A stretch of DNA of 9,324 nt, from positions 1-9,324 of the forward strand of contig CANHSW010000059.1 in the NCBI GenBank assembly GCA_947463165.1. The letters are read 5' to 3'. Under the pieces are notes generated by a model that saw only the letters and a program-made list of their open reading frames with translations, was not told the origin of the DNA and ran no database searches. The stretch is from Cyanobacteriota bacterium. Lineage in GTDB: Bacteria > Cyanobacteriota > Cyanobacteriia > PCC-6307 > Cyanobiaceae. A program made the translations under genes and the position numbers. Below, piece by piece: positions 1 to 7,230 of this stretch (its first letter is position 1; every line of letters begins with the position of its first letter).

Positions 1-128
1 AAGATGGCGTGTTCCCCGAGAAAGTGAACGAAGGCCGTCAAATTGTCGGTCACAACCCCCGCAGCATTGGCGCCAACGTCAATCCAGCCACCCTCAAGTT
101 CACCGGCAAGAACCCCTTTGATTCCTGA
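1..128 (+). CDS. psaD: Photosystem I subunit II (PsaD), C-terminal end
   Basis: Only the last 41 codons are present; the first complete codon is at 3 and the TGA stop is at 126-128. The translation begins [12 protein letters not shown] and continues through [10 protein letters not shown] to [11 protein letters not shown]. This matches the conserved C-terminal tail of PsaD, in which [12 protein letters not shown] is nearly invariant. PsaD is a peripheral stromal (cytoplasmic-side) subunit of photosystem I that helps form the ferredoxin docking site and anchors PsaC. The fragment is intact to its stop and is followed 28 nt later by a strong terminator stem. It shows that the host performs oxygenic photosynthesis. 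The rest of the gene lies before the window. Confidence 0.95.
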   Translation, partial: DGVFPEKVNEGRQIVGHNPRSIGANVNPATLKFTGKNPFDS

Positions 129-156
129 GGGTATTGTCTCCAGTACCTACTAAAGG

Positions 157-181
157 CGGGGCGTGCAGCCCCGTTTTTTTT
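157..181 (+). terminator. Rho-independent terminator after psaD
   Basis: A perfect 6-bp GC stem, CGGGGC (157-162) pairing with GCCCCG (168-173), closes a 5-nt loop (GTGCA). It is followed at once by eight T residues (174-181). This is a textbook intrinsic terminator and should end the psaD transcript. It sits only 16 nt before the chosen trpE ATG. Any trpE promoter must therefore overlap it, or transcription must read through it. Confidence 0.88.
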
Positions 182-197
182 GCCCATCAGCCCGCCG

Positions 198-1757
198 ATG
201 CCCAGCGCCCATATTCCTGACCGCCCTGGCGCTGCAAGCTGGCCCGATCAGCCATTCCTGGCCCAGGCGGCTTCCGGCCATAACTTCATCCCCCTGATCC
301 GCTGCTGGCCAGCCGATCTGGAAACCCCCCTCACCACCTGGCTGAAGGTGGGCAGCGGCTCTGGCCATGGCGTGCTGCTGGAATCGGTGGAGGGGGGCGA
401 GCGGATCGGCCGCTGGAGCCTGGTGGCCACCGATCCCCTCTGGACCCTCACCTGCCGGGGCGAGACCAGTGAGCGGCGCTGGCGCGACGGCCGCCTGGAG
501 CAGCTGGACGGCAATCCCTTCAGCCTGCTGCAGCAGTGCCTGGCCCCGATGCGCAGCGCGCCGCTGCCAGGCCTGCCGGCCCTGGGCCAGCTGTTCGGCT
601 GTTGGGGCTACGAGCTGATCCAGTGGATCGAACCGAGCGTGCCGGTGCATGCCGCCGCCGCCGACTCACCGCCGGACGGCTGTTGGCTACTGGCCGACAG
701 CCTGCTGGTGTTCGACCAGGTGAAGCGGCAGATCACCGCCGTGGCCTATGCGGATCTGAGTGCTGGTGCCGAGCCCGAGGCGGCCTGGCGGGCGGCAATG
801 GCCCGCATTGATGAGCTGGAAGCGCAGATGCACCGGCCATTGCCAGCAACGGTGACCCCGCTGGATTGGCATGACGCAACGCAGCAGTCGATCAGCCAAC
901 AGCTGCGTATACAAAGCAATCGAGACCAGGCCGATTTCGAGGCTGCGGTGGCAGCGGCCCGCGAACACATCGCCGCCGGAGATGTATTTCAGCTGGTGCT
1001 CAGCCAGCGATTGACCGCCCGGGTGGAAAGGGAGCCGTTCGATCTATATCGCAGCCTGCGGATGGTGAACCCATCTCCCTACATGGCCTTCTTCAACTTC
1101 GGGGACTGGTACCTGATCGGCTCCAGCCCGGAGGTGATGGTGAAGGCGGAACCCACCGCCACGGGCCAGGTGAAGGCCTCCCTGCGGCCGATCGCCGGCA
1201 CCCGCCCCCGGGGAAGCGACGAGGCGGAAGACCTGGCCCTGGAGGCCAACCTGCTGGCCGATCCCAAGGAGCGCGCCGAACACGTGATGCTGGTGGATCT
1301 CGGTCGCAACGACCTGGGGCGCGTCTGCCGGCCTGGCAGCGTGCAGGTGGGCGAGCTGATGGTGATCGAGCGCTACTCGCACGTGATGCATATCGTCAGC
1401 CAGGTGGAGGGGGTGCTGGCCGAGGACAAGTCGGTGTGGGATCTGCTGATGGCCTGCTTCCCCGCCGGCACGGTCAGCGGTGCGCCCAAAATACGGGCGA
1501 TGCAATTAATCCATGATCTGGAACCCGACGCCCGCGGCCCCTATGCCGGCGTCTACGGCGCGGTGGATCTCAGCGGCGCCCTGAACACCGCCATCACCAT
1601 TCGCACCATGGTGGTGCTGCCCGATCCTTTGGGGGGCTGGCAGGTGCTGGTGCAGGCCGGCGCCGGCGTAGTGGCCGACTCCAGCCCCGAGGCGGAATAC
1701 CAGGAAACCCTCAACAAGGCACGAGGCATGCTCAAGGCCCTGGCTTGCCTGCAGTGA
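198..1757 (+). CDS. trpE: Anthranilate synthase component I (TrpE)
   Basis: The 519-residue protein is the aminase/chorismate-binding subunit of anthranilate synthase, which converts chorismate plus ammonia (from the TrpG glutaminase) to anthranilate, the first committed step of tryptophan synthesis in the cytoplasm. The N-terminal domain carries LLES (residues 60-63), the element of the tryptophan feedback site, so the enzyme is probably feedback-inhibited. The C-terminal chorismate-binding domain (about 245-515) shows GDVFQLVLSQR (from 261), an IGSSPE segment, RPIAGTRPRG, LVDLGRNDLGR, AGTVSGAPK (423-431) and QAGAGVVADS. This favours TrpE over the paralogues PabB and MenF/EntC. Length is normal and no glutaminase domain is fused, so trpG must be elsewhere. 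I chose ATG 198. A TTG at 180 is in frame but lies in the terminator T tract. Neither start has a clear Shine-Dalgarno sequence. No leader peptide with Trp codons is visible upstream. Confidence 0.95.
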   Translation: MPSAHIPDRPGAASWPDQPFLAQAASGHNFIPLIRCWPADLETPLTTWLKVGSGSGHGVLLESVEGGERIGRWSLVATDPLWTLTCRGETSERRWRDGRLEQLDGNPFSLLQQCLAPMRSAPLPGLPALGQLFGCWGYELIQWIEPSVPVHAAAADSPPDGCWLLADSLLVFDQVKRQITAVAYADLSAGAEPEAAWRAAMARIDELEAQMHRPLPATVTPLDWHDATQQSISQQLRIQSNRDQADFEAAVAAAREHIAAGDVFQLVLSQRLTARVEREPFDLYRSLRMVNPSPYMAFFNFGDWYLIGSSPEVMVKAEPTATGQVKASLRPIAGTRPRGSDEAEDLALEANLLADPKERAEHVMLVDLGRNDLGRVCRPGSVQVGELMVIERYSHVMHIVSQVEGVLAEDKSVWDLLMACFPAGTVSGAPKIRAMQLIHDLEPDARGPYAGVYGAVDLSGALNTAITIRTMVVLPDPLGGWQVLVQAGAGVVADSSPEAEYQETLNKARGMLKALACLQ

Positions 1758-1760
1758 GGG
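1756..1760 (+). promoter_or_regulatory. Shine-Dalgarno site for gshA
   Basis: GAGGG overlaps the trpE stop codon (TGA 1755-1757) and lies 8 nt before ATG 1769. It favours ATG 1769 over the in-frame TTG at 1745, which is inside trpE. Ribosomes terminating on trpE would be placed to reinitiate on gshA. Confidence 0.65.
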
Positions 1761-1768
1761 TTCCGCCG

Positions 1769-2965
1769 ATGACAGCCACAACCGCCCGGGGCAGCGCCCT
1801 GCTGCTCAAGGGTTTCGAGGTGGAGATGTACACCGGCCGGCCGGACGGCACGGTGGTGGGCTGTGCCGCCGAGGCGGCAAGGAGCCTGGAAGGCTTCGTG
1901 ACCGAACCCGACCAGCGCAACCTCGAATACATCACGCCACCAGACGCCGACTACCGGCGACAGCTGCGGCTACTGCTCGAACCCCGCCAGCGCCTGCGGG
2001 CCTGGCTGGCCGGCCGGGGGCTCACCCTGCTACCAGGCAGCACCTTGAGCAGCGGCGGCAGCGATCGCTTTGAGCGTTCAGATCCCGCCAATGCCTATCA
2101 CGACTACATAGAAGACAGCTACGGCACGCGGGTGGTGACGGCCAGCGTGCACATCAACCTGGGCCTCACCCCCGCCGCGGGCTTTGACGGCATGGAACTG
2201 CTGTTCGCCGGGCTGCGACTGCTGCGCTGCGAAGCCGCCCTGTTGCTGGCCCTCTCCGCCAGCTCGCCATTTCTCGATGGCCAGGTGTGCGGCGCCCATT
2301 CCCAACGCTGGCTGCAGTTCCCGCTCACGCCACCGCAAGTACCCCTGTTCCGCGATCACGCCGACTACATCGCCTGGATGGACCGGCAACTGGAGGCCGG
2401 CACGATGCAGAACGTGCGCCACCTGTGGACATCGGTGCGCCCCAATGGCGACAACCGCCCCCACGAACTCAACCGCCTGGAAATCCGCATCTGCGACCTG
2501 GTGGCTGAACCAGATCTGCTGCTGGCGATCACGGCCTTCGCCGAACTGCGACTGCAGCAATTGCTGCGCGATCCAGACCATTGGGATCCGCTGCGGGCCA
2601 GTTGCCTGGATGCCGCCCAGCTGGCCGAGCTGGCCGATGCCAACGACAGGGCCGCGGCCAAATCCAGCCTGCTGGCCGAACTGCGCCACTGGCGCAACGG
2701 CGCAGCGATCGGCGCCCACCGCTGGATTGCCGACGAATTGGCGGCCATGGCCCCCCTGGCCGCTGAGTTGGGACTCAGCACCACCCTGGCGCCGCTGCAA
2801 GGCCTGATGAGCCACGGCAACACCGCCATGGACTGGCTGGCCCGCCATGCCGTCGGCGAAAGCATCGCCGACATAGTTGCGGCCGATGCCGCAGCCCTGG
2901 CCCATAGGGAGCAGTCTCTGCGTAGCGCCGCTGCTACAGACGCATCCGGCGCCACTTTGGGATGA
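1769..2965 (+). CDS. gshA: Glutamate-cysteine ligase, cyanobacterial type (GshA)
   Basis: The 398-residue protein is recognised as the cyanobacterial glutamate-cysteine ligase of the GCS2-like superfamily. It joins L-glutamate and L-cysteine with ATP to give gamma-glutamylcysteine, the first and usually rate-limiting step of glutathione synthesis. Visible family features are the N-terminal [16 protein letters not shown] (residues 11-26), an acidic stretch that should contribute to metal and substrate binding, and the central [10 protein letters not shown] strand. Others are [11 protein letters not shown] and [10 protein letters not shown] further on. No signal peptide or membrane segment is seen, so it is cytoplasmic. 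It starts 11 nt after trpE and its TGA overlaps the ppc ATG by 4 nt, which implies one transcript and coupled translation. It is not related in sequence to the E. coli GshA type as far as I can judge by eye. Domain assignment rests on recall of the family, not a search. Confidence 0.88.
   Translation: MTATTARGSALLLKGFEVEMYTGRPDGTVVGCAAEAARSLEGFVTEPDQRNLEYITPPDADYRRQLRLLLEPRQRLRAWLAGRGLTLLPGSTLSSGGSDRFERSDPANAYHDYIEDSYGTRVVTASVHINLGLTPAAGFDGMELLFAGLRLLRCEAALLLALSASSPFLDGQVCGAHSQRWLQFPLTPPQVPLFRDHADYIAWMDRQLEAGTMQNVRHLWTSVRPNGDNRPHELNRLEIRICDLVAEPDLLLAITAFAELRLQQLLRDPDHWDPLRASCLDAAQLAELADANDRAAAKSSLLAELRHWRNGAAIGAHRWIADELAAMAPLAAELGLSTTLAPLQGLMSHGNTAMDWLARHAVGESIADIVAADAAALAHREQSLRSAAATDASGATLG
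2061..2068 (+). repeat. HIP1 octamer inside gshA
   Basis: A perfect GCGATCGC palindrome lies within the gshA coding sequence and encodes part of [11 protein letters not shown]1 is the highly iterated palindrome abundant in many cyanobacterial genomes. Here it mainly supports the assignment to cyanobacteria. Confidence 0.8.
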
Positions 2966-5964
2966 TCGAACAAGTCAACCGCGTCGCAACAAGCCCCATG
3001 CGGCCGTCCCCGCCCATCTCCTCCGAAGCATCGCCACGGGTTACCAGGCTGTTGGGAGAGCGTCTTGAACTGGTGGAGGATCTCTGGCAGACAGTGCTGC
3101 ACAGCGAATGCCCCCCCGGCCAGGCCGAGCGGCTGCTGCGGCTGAAGCAACTGAGCGAACCGGAGGGGGATGGCGATGGCGCCATCGACACCGGCGCCAT
3201 CGTGCAGCTGATCCGGGAGATGGATCTGGCCGAGGCCATCGCCGCCGCCCGCGCCTTTTCTCTCTACTTCCAGCTGGTCAACATCCTCGAACAACACATC
3301 GAGGAAGACAGCTATCTGGACAGCTTGAAGACCAACGGCGAACCGGTAAATAAAGATCCGTTCCTGCCGGCGCTGGCCAGCCAGACGGAACCGGCCACCT
3401 TCCGGCAGCTGTTTGAGCGGCTGCGGGCCCTGAATGTGCCCCCGGCCAAGATCGAAAACCTGCTGCGCGATCTCGATCTGCGGCTGGTATTCACGGCCCA
3501 TCCCACCGAGATCGTGCGCCACACCGTGCGTCACAAGCAGCGGCGGGTGGCCAGCTTGATCCAGCGGCTGGAGCAGGGCACCCAGCTGAATGCGACCGAC
3601 CGGCAAAACCTGCGCCTACAGCTGGAGGAGGAGATCCGCCTCTGGTGGCGCACCGATGAACTGCACCAGTTCAAGCCCACCGTGCTCGACGAGGTGGACT
3701 ATGCCCTGCACTACTTCCAGCAGGTGCTGTTCGATGCGATGCCCCAGCTGCGCCAGCGGATTCGCGCGGCCCTAGCCAACAGTTATCCCGACGTGGAGCC
3801 GCCGCGGGACGCCTTCTGCACCTTCGGCTCCTGGGTGGGCTCGGACCGGGACGGCAACCCCTCGGTGACTCCGGAAATCACCTGGGGGACCGCCTGCTAC
3901 CAGCGGAAATTGATGCTGGATCGCTACCTGCGGGCGGTGGGCGACCTGAGCGATCAGCTCAGCATCTCGATGCAGTGGAGCCAGATGAGCCCGGCACTGC
4001 TGGAATCCCTGGAGATGGACCGGCTGCGCTTCCCGGATATCTACGAACAGCGGGCCGCCCGCTATCGCCTGGAGCCCTACCGGCTCAAGCTCAGCTATGT
4101 GGCGGAGCGGCTGCGGCTGGCCCAGGTGCGCAACCAACAGCTGACCGCCGCCGGTTGGGAGGCCCCCGGCGACGCCCCCAGCTCGGTGCCCCAGAGCGGC
4201 GGCAATCTGGCGGCCACCCACAGTGGTCCGCCCCAGGAATGGCACTACACATCCCTGGAGGATTTTCGCACCGATCTGGAACTGATCCAGCAGAGCCTGG
4301 AGAGCACGGGCCTCAGCTGCGAGGCCCTGCAGAATTTAATCAGCCAGGTACACATCTTCAGCTTCTGCCTGGCAAGTTTGGATATTCGCCAGGAGAGCAC
4401 TCGCCACAGCGATGCCATCGACGAGCTCAGCCGCTACCTGCAGCTACCGCTCCCCTACAGCCAGATGGACGAAGAGCAGCGGATCAATTGGCTGCTGAGT
4501 GAACTAAAGACGCGCCGTCCCCTACTGCCGCCAGCCGCCAACTGGAGCGCGGCCACCGCCGAAACCTTCAAGGTCTTCCGCATGCTGTACCGCCTGCAGC
4601 AGGAATTCGGACAGCGAATCTGCCAGAGCTACGTGATCTCGATGAGTCACACGGTGTCCGACCTGCTGGAGGTGCTGCTGCTGGCCAAGGAGGCCGGCCT
4701 GGTGGATCCCCAGGCCCGGCGCGCCAGCCTGCTGGTGGTGCCCCTGTTCGAAACCGTGGAAGACCTGCAGGGCGCTCCGGCGGTGATGGAGCGCCTGTTC
4801 AGCGATCCCTTCTACCTGGAGCTGCTGCGGGGCCATGAGAGCGACCAGCCCCTGCAGGAGGTGATGCTCGGCTACTCGGATAGCAATAAGGATTCCGGAT
4901 TTCTCTCCAGCAACTGGGAGATTCACAAGGCCCAGATCGCCCTGCAAGCCCTGGCCACCCACCATGACGTGGCCCTGCGCATCTTCCACGGCCGCGGTGG
5001 CTCGGTGGGCCGCGGTGGTGGACCCGCCTATCAGGCGATCCTGGCCCAGCCCAGCGGCACCCTCAGTGGACGGATCAAGATCACCGAGCAGGGCGAGGTG
5101 TTGGCCTCCAAGTACTCCCTGCCGGAACTGGCGCTCTACAACCTGGAAACCGTGACCACCGCAGTGCTGCAGAACAGCCTGGTGAGCACCCCGGTGGACG
5201 CCACCCCCAGCTGGAACGAATTGATGGGACGCCTAGCGGCCCGATCCCGCTATCACTACCGCGCTCTGGTGCATGACAACCCCGATCTGGTGGCTTTTTT
5301 CCAGCAGTGCACCCCGATCGAGGAGATCAGCAAACTGCAGATCTCCAGTCGTCCCGCCCGGCGCAAGGGCGGTGCCAAGGATCTCTCCAGCCTGAGGGCC
5401 ATCCCCTGGGTGTTCGGCTGGACCCAGAGCCGCTTCCTGTTGCCCAGCTGGTTTGGGGTGGGCGCCGCGCTGCAGGAGGAGCTGCTGCGAGATCCCGAGC
5501 AACTGGAGATGCTGCGGCTGCTGCACCAGCGCTGGCCCTTCTTTCGCATGCTGATCTCCAAGGTGGAGATGACCCTCTCCAAAGTGGATATAGACTTGGC
5601 CCACCACTACGTGCGCTCCCTGGGCCAGGCGGATGCCCGAGAAGCCTTTGAAGCCATCTTCCAAACGATCGCTGCAGAATTCGCCCTCACCCGCGATCTG
5701 GTGCTGCAGATCACCAGCCACCAGCGCCTCCTGGACGGGGACCCAGCCCTGCAGCTATCTGTAGATCTGCGCAATCGCACGATCATTCCCCTGGGCTTTC
5801 TGCAGGTGGCCCTGCTGCGCCGCCTGCGGGACCAGAATCGACAGCCGCCGATGAGCGAAACCATCCCAGGCGACGACGGCCACACCTACAGCCGCAGCGA
5901 GCTGCTCCGCGGTGCCCTGCTCACCATCAACGGCATCGCCGCCGGCCTGCGCAACACCGGCTGA
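2962..5964 (+). CDS. ppc: Phosphoenolpyruvate carboxylase
   Basis: The 1000-residue cytoplasmic enzyme carboxylates phosphoenolpyruvate with bicarbonate to oxaloacetate, the main anaplerotic entry to the incomplete TCA cycle and to aspartate-family amino acids in cyanobacteria. All hallmark motifs are present: FTAHPTE with catalytic His180, [21 protein letters not shown] (478-483), [32 protein letters not shown] (637-646), the glycine-rich [14 protein letters not shown] (675-688), QGEVLASKY, and the C-terminal RNTG (997-1000) that completes the active/regulatory site. A low-complexity linker (about 390-415) fits the extra segment typical of cyanobacterial PEPC. It is longer than the roughly 880-residue E. 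coli enzyme. No plant-type N-terminal phosphoserine motif is evident. The ATG at 2962 overlaps the gshA stop as ATGA, suggesting termination-reinitiation. ATG 2998 (residue 13) is an alternative start, and the first 20 residues look unconserved. Confidence 0.97.
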   Translation: MIEQVNRVATSPMRPSPPISSEASPRVTRLLGERLELVEDLWQTVLHSECPPGQAERLLRLKQLSEPEGDGDGAIDTGAIVQLIREMDLAEAIAAARAFSLYFQLVNILEQHIEEDSYLDSLKTNGEPVNKDPFLPALASQTEPATFRQLFERLRALNVPPAKIENLLRDLDLRLVFTAHPTEIVRHTVRHKQRRVASLIQRLEQGTQLNATDRQNLRLQLEEEIRLWWRTDELHQFKPTVLDEVDYALHYFQQVLFDAMPQLRQRIRAALANSYPDVEPPRDAFCTFGSWVGSDRDGNPSVTPEITWGTACYQRKLMLDRYLRAVGDLSDQLSISMQWSQMSPALLESLEMDRLRFPDIYEQRAARYRLEPYRLKLSYVAERLRLAQVRNQQLTAAGWEAPGDAPSSVPQSGGNLAATHSGPPQEWHYTSLEDFRTDLELIQQSLESTGLSCEALQNLISQVHIFSFCLASLDIRQESTRHSDAIDELSRYLQLPLPYSQMDEEQRINWLLSELKTRRPLLPPAANWSAATAETFKVFRMLYRLQQEFGQRICQSYVISMSHTVSDLLEVLLLAKEAGLVDPQARRASLLVVPLFETVEDLQGAPAVMERLFSDPFYLELLRGHESDQPLQEVMLGYSDSNKDSGFLSSNWEIHKAQIALQALATHHDVALRIFHGRGGSVGRGGGPAYQAILAQPSGTLSGRIKITEQGEVLASKYSLPELALYNLETVTTAVLQNSLVSTPVDATPSWNELMGRLAARSRYHYRALVHDNPDLVAFFQQCTPIEEISKLQISSRPARRKGGAKDLSSLRAIPWVFGWTQSRFLLPSWFGVGAALQEELLRDPEQLEMLRLLHQRWPFFRMLISKVEMTLSKVDIDLAHHYVRSLGQADAREAFEAIFQTIAAEFALTRDLVLQITSHQRLLDGDPALQLSVDLRNRTIIPLGFLQVALLRRLRDQNRQPPMSETIPGDDGHTYSRSELLRGALLTINGIAAGLRNTG

Positions 5965-6011
5965 AACCGGCTCCCGGGCCCATCTCTACTCCCACGGTTC
6001 TGGACTCCCTG

Positions 6012-6470
6012 TTGCTCCCCTTCCGCAACCTTCCCGCCGCTCCCATGCTCGAGGAGGGCTACAAGCTGCTCACCGACGGGGCCCCGGCCGCAGCGGATCT
6101 GAATCGGCTGCTGACCATGATGGGCGATTCGCCCCGCTCGGCGGAGCGCTGGGCCCTGGCGCTGCAACGCAGCCTCTGGCATTTCAACGTGGTTGCCCCT
6201 AGCGGAGCGATGGTGGGCTTCGTGCGGGTCACCAGCGACCTGGCCCTGAATGCCCACCTCTGGGACCTGGCCGCCGATCCTGGAGATCCCTGGGAACCGC
6301 TAATCCTCAGTGTGCTGGTGCATGCGGCCCTCACTCGGGTGAGGCGGGAGCTGGGGGGTTGCAGCATCTCCCTATCGGCTCCACCGAGGGCCCTGGCGAC
6401 GCTGACACAGCAGGGCTTCGCCGTGGATCCAGGCGGCATCCGGGCCATGGGCCTGCGGCTGCAGCCCTAA
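6012..6470 (+). CDS. Small GNAT-like acetyltransferase family protein
   Basis: A 152-residue reading frame lies 47 nt after ppc in the same orientation. It resembles the short conserved picocyanobacterial proteins annotated as GNAT N-acetyltransferases. The core GAMVGFVRVTSD followed by LWDLAADP fits the beta4 strand and acetyl-CoA-loop region of the GNAT fold. A helix (LVHAALTRVRREL) and a final strand (ISLSAPPRALATLTQQGF) follow in the expected order. No substrate can be named, and the classic Q/R-x-x-G-x-G/A loop is not clear. The start is uncertain. TTG 6012 keeps the hydrophobic LLLPFRNLP segment, ATG 6045 (residue 12) is the first ATG, and neither has a Shine-Dalgarno sequence. The frame stays open upstream into ppc without ATG or GTG. 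It may be the last gene of the trpE-gshA-ppc run. I am confident it is coding, less so about the family. Confidence 0.7.
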   Translation: MLPFRNLPAAPMLEEGYKLLTDGAPAAADLNRLLTMMGDSPRSAERWALALQRSLWHFNVVAPSGAMVGFVRVTSDLALNAHLWDLAADPGDPWEPLILSVLVHAALTRVRRELGGCSISLSAPPRALATLTQQGFAVDPGGIRAMGLRLQP

Positions 6471-6491
6471 TTCAGCGCGCAGCCAGCCGGG

Positions 6492-6505
6492 AGGCAGCGC
6501 TGCCT
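6492..6505. repeat. 14-bp perfect palindrome
   Basis: AGGCAGCGCTGCCT is self-complementary over all 14 bases and lies 22 nt after the GNAT-like stop. Its GCGCTG half can instead pair with CAGCGC at 6473-6478, so alternative hairpins are possible. No T tract follows on either strand, so it is not a classic terminator. It could be a protein-binding site, a transcript-end stem or a chance GC-rich palindrome. Confidence 0.5.
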
Positions 6506-6559
6506 AAGCCAGCTCAGTTGACAGAAAAACCCGATAGCAGCAGCAGGGGCAATTTTTCG

Positions 6560-6581
6560 AGCTGCCCGCAAAGCAGCTTTT
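6560..6581 (+). terminator. Weak terminator-like hairpin after the trpE-gshA-ppc run
   Basis: AGCTGC (6560-6565) pairs with GCAGCT (6573-6578) around a 7-nt loop, and T residues run from 6578 to 6581. The stem is short and the T run is only four bases, so termination would be inefficient if it occurs. It is the only hairpin-plus-T element I see between the GNAT-like gene and the convergent - strand remnant. The stretch 6471-6640 otherwise shows no gene. Confidence 0.3.
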
Positions 6582-6605
6582 GCTACCGGGGGCCATCGGC
6601 GTCTT

Positions 6606-6631
6606 AATGGCGAAGCGCTGCTATCGCCATT
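6606..6631. repeat. Inverted repeat, 8-bp stem with 10-nt loop
   Basis: AATGGCGA (6606-6613) pairs perfectly with TCGCCATT (6624-6631) around the loop AGCGCTGCTA. It lies 9 nt beyond the far end of the - strand lysozyme remnant. The 3' arm also belongs to a longer-range 10-bp inverted repeat: CGATAGCAGC at 6532-6541 against GCTGCTATCG at 6617-6626. The two structures are mutually exclusive. No T tract follows on either strand. Confidence 0.5.
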
Positions 6632-6640
6632 TCCTAAACC

Positions 6641-7093
6641 TCAGTTGCCAGCAAGCTCTTCCCAGTGGCCGTCAAACAGCCACCAACTACCTAAGCCAAA
6701 GGGCAACTCCACCTGGGTGTGGCCGTCCCGGCTGGCGAGCACTTTGGCAGCCTGATATTCTTTACCTCTGCCAACCGCCGATTTTTCATTATCCTTCAGC
6801 TCAACACCAGGCAGCGGTTACTTATTGAGCAGCGTGTCTTGGTTGGCGGAGAGATTGATGATCTTGTCCCCGGCGGCCGTAGCACCACCAGCACAAAACA
6901 GGTTCACCTCTGCTTCACGACGACGCACTAGGCCAGCCAAGCCGCCATTGGTCCAGCGAAGCAACTCCTGATTGGCCACGGTGTTCGGATCCTCGCCGGC
7001 ATTGAGGCGTTTGCGCAGGGTGGATTCGGCCAGGTTGCCGTTACCGCAGTTGAAGGCAAAGCTCACCAGGGCATCGAAATGCCACACTGGGCA
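6641..7093 (-). pseudogene. Decayed GH24 (phage-type) lysozyme with C-terminal cell-wall-type domain
   Basis: Read on the - strand, the segment from about 7090 to 6895 encodes the C-terminal lobe of a GH24 muramidase: WHFDALVSFAFNCGNGNL, then TLRKRLNAGED, QELLRWTNGGL and GLVRRREAEVNLF. Intact relatives carry about 80 further N-terminal residues, including the catalytic Glu and a GYGHT/GYGT-like motif. These are absent, and the frame meets TAG at 7117-7115. The only start is a GTG at 7087, inside the conserved core. A linker then leads to QDTLLNK and a TAA (6820-6818). The same frame continues open for 58 more codons with sensible protein (VELKDNEKSAVGRGKEY, GHTQVELPFGLGSWWLF, GHWEEL) to TGA 6643-6641. 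That tail resembles, from memory, small beta-rich modules attached to cyanobacterial peptidases and lysozymes. A single CAA-to-TAA change would explain the internal stop. No active enzyme is expected. Confidence 0.75.
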
Positions 7094-7121
7094 CAGGCGA
7101 TACGACCTGGCAAGCTATTGG

Positions 7122-7153
7122 CCAAAATTAGTCGCATTATGGACCAAAATTAG
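7122..7153. repeat. Two CCAAAATTAG direct repeats with 22-bp period
   Basis: CCAAAATTAG occurs at 7122-7131 and exactly at 7144-7153, with similar bases on both sides (GGCC/GGACC before, TCGC/CCAC after). A 22-bp spacing is about two helical turns. They sit about 30 nt upstream of the broken 5' end of the lysozyme remnant, outside any gene. Multiple short terminal repeats at such spacing are known at ends of IS21-type elements and serve as transposase sites. No transposase is seen here, so a mobile-element end is only an inference. A regulator-binding pair is the other option. Confidence 0.5.
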
Positions 7154-7190
7154 CCACGCTTCAGGCTTGGCCTGTGGCAAAACTTGGTCC
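7141..7190. repeat. 50-nt interrupted hairpin downstream of the SNF2 gene
   Basis: Three nested stems are visible: GGACCAA (7141-7147) with TTGGTCC (7184-7190), GCCAC (7153-7157) with GTGGC (7174-7178), and CAGG (7162-7165) with CCTG or CCT (7170-7174 region). Equal 5-nt internal gaps (AATTA and AAAAC) separate the outer two stems. On the - strand it lies 40 nt after the SNF2 stop, but no T tract follows, so it is not a classic terminator. It shares its left arm with the second CCAAAATTAG repeat, which may mean that both are part of one former mobile-element end. Confidence 0.5.
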
Positions 7191-7230
7191 GTGATAACGC
7201 TTGGCTTGTGATTGGTCGGCCGGGGGCGGT

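Noticed and set aside
129..197. A trp leader peptide for classical attenuation
   Set aside because: There is no TGG codon and no small open frame with adjacent Trp codons before trpE.
180..197. TTG 180 as the trpE start
   Set aside because: It falls in the terminator T tract, leaves no room for a ribosome-binding site, and adds six residues of no apparent conservation. ATG 198 is preferred.
2078..2905. A 275-codon open frame on the - strand opposite gshA
   Set aside because: Its Gly/Gln/Val-rich, motif-free translation is what the antisense of a high-GC coding sequence gives. gshA is the real gene.
2365..3606. A 413-codon open frame on the - strand across the gshA/ppc junction
   Set aside because: It lies opposite two clear enzyme genes, has biased composition (Gln-, Arg- and Ser-rich) and no recognisable motif. 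High-GC codon use readily opens antisense frames.
6580..6931. Two overlapping + strand open frames of 82 and 70 codons in the spacer
   Set aside because: They show no family resemblance, and the opposite strand in 6641-6931 encodes the recognisable lysozyme and wall-domain remnant.
7118..7190. A CRISPR array or tRNA in the repeat region
   Set aside because: There are only two 10-bp repeat copies, without spacers of CRISPR size, and no cloverleaf with a T-loop or acceptor stem can be drawn.
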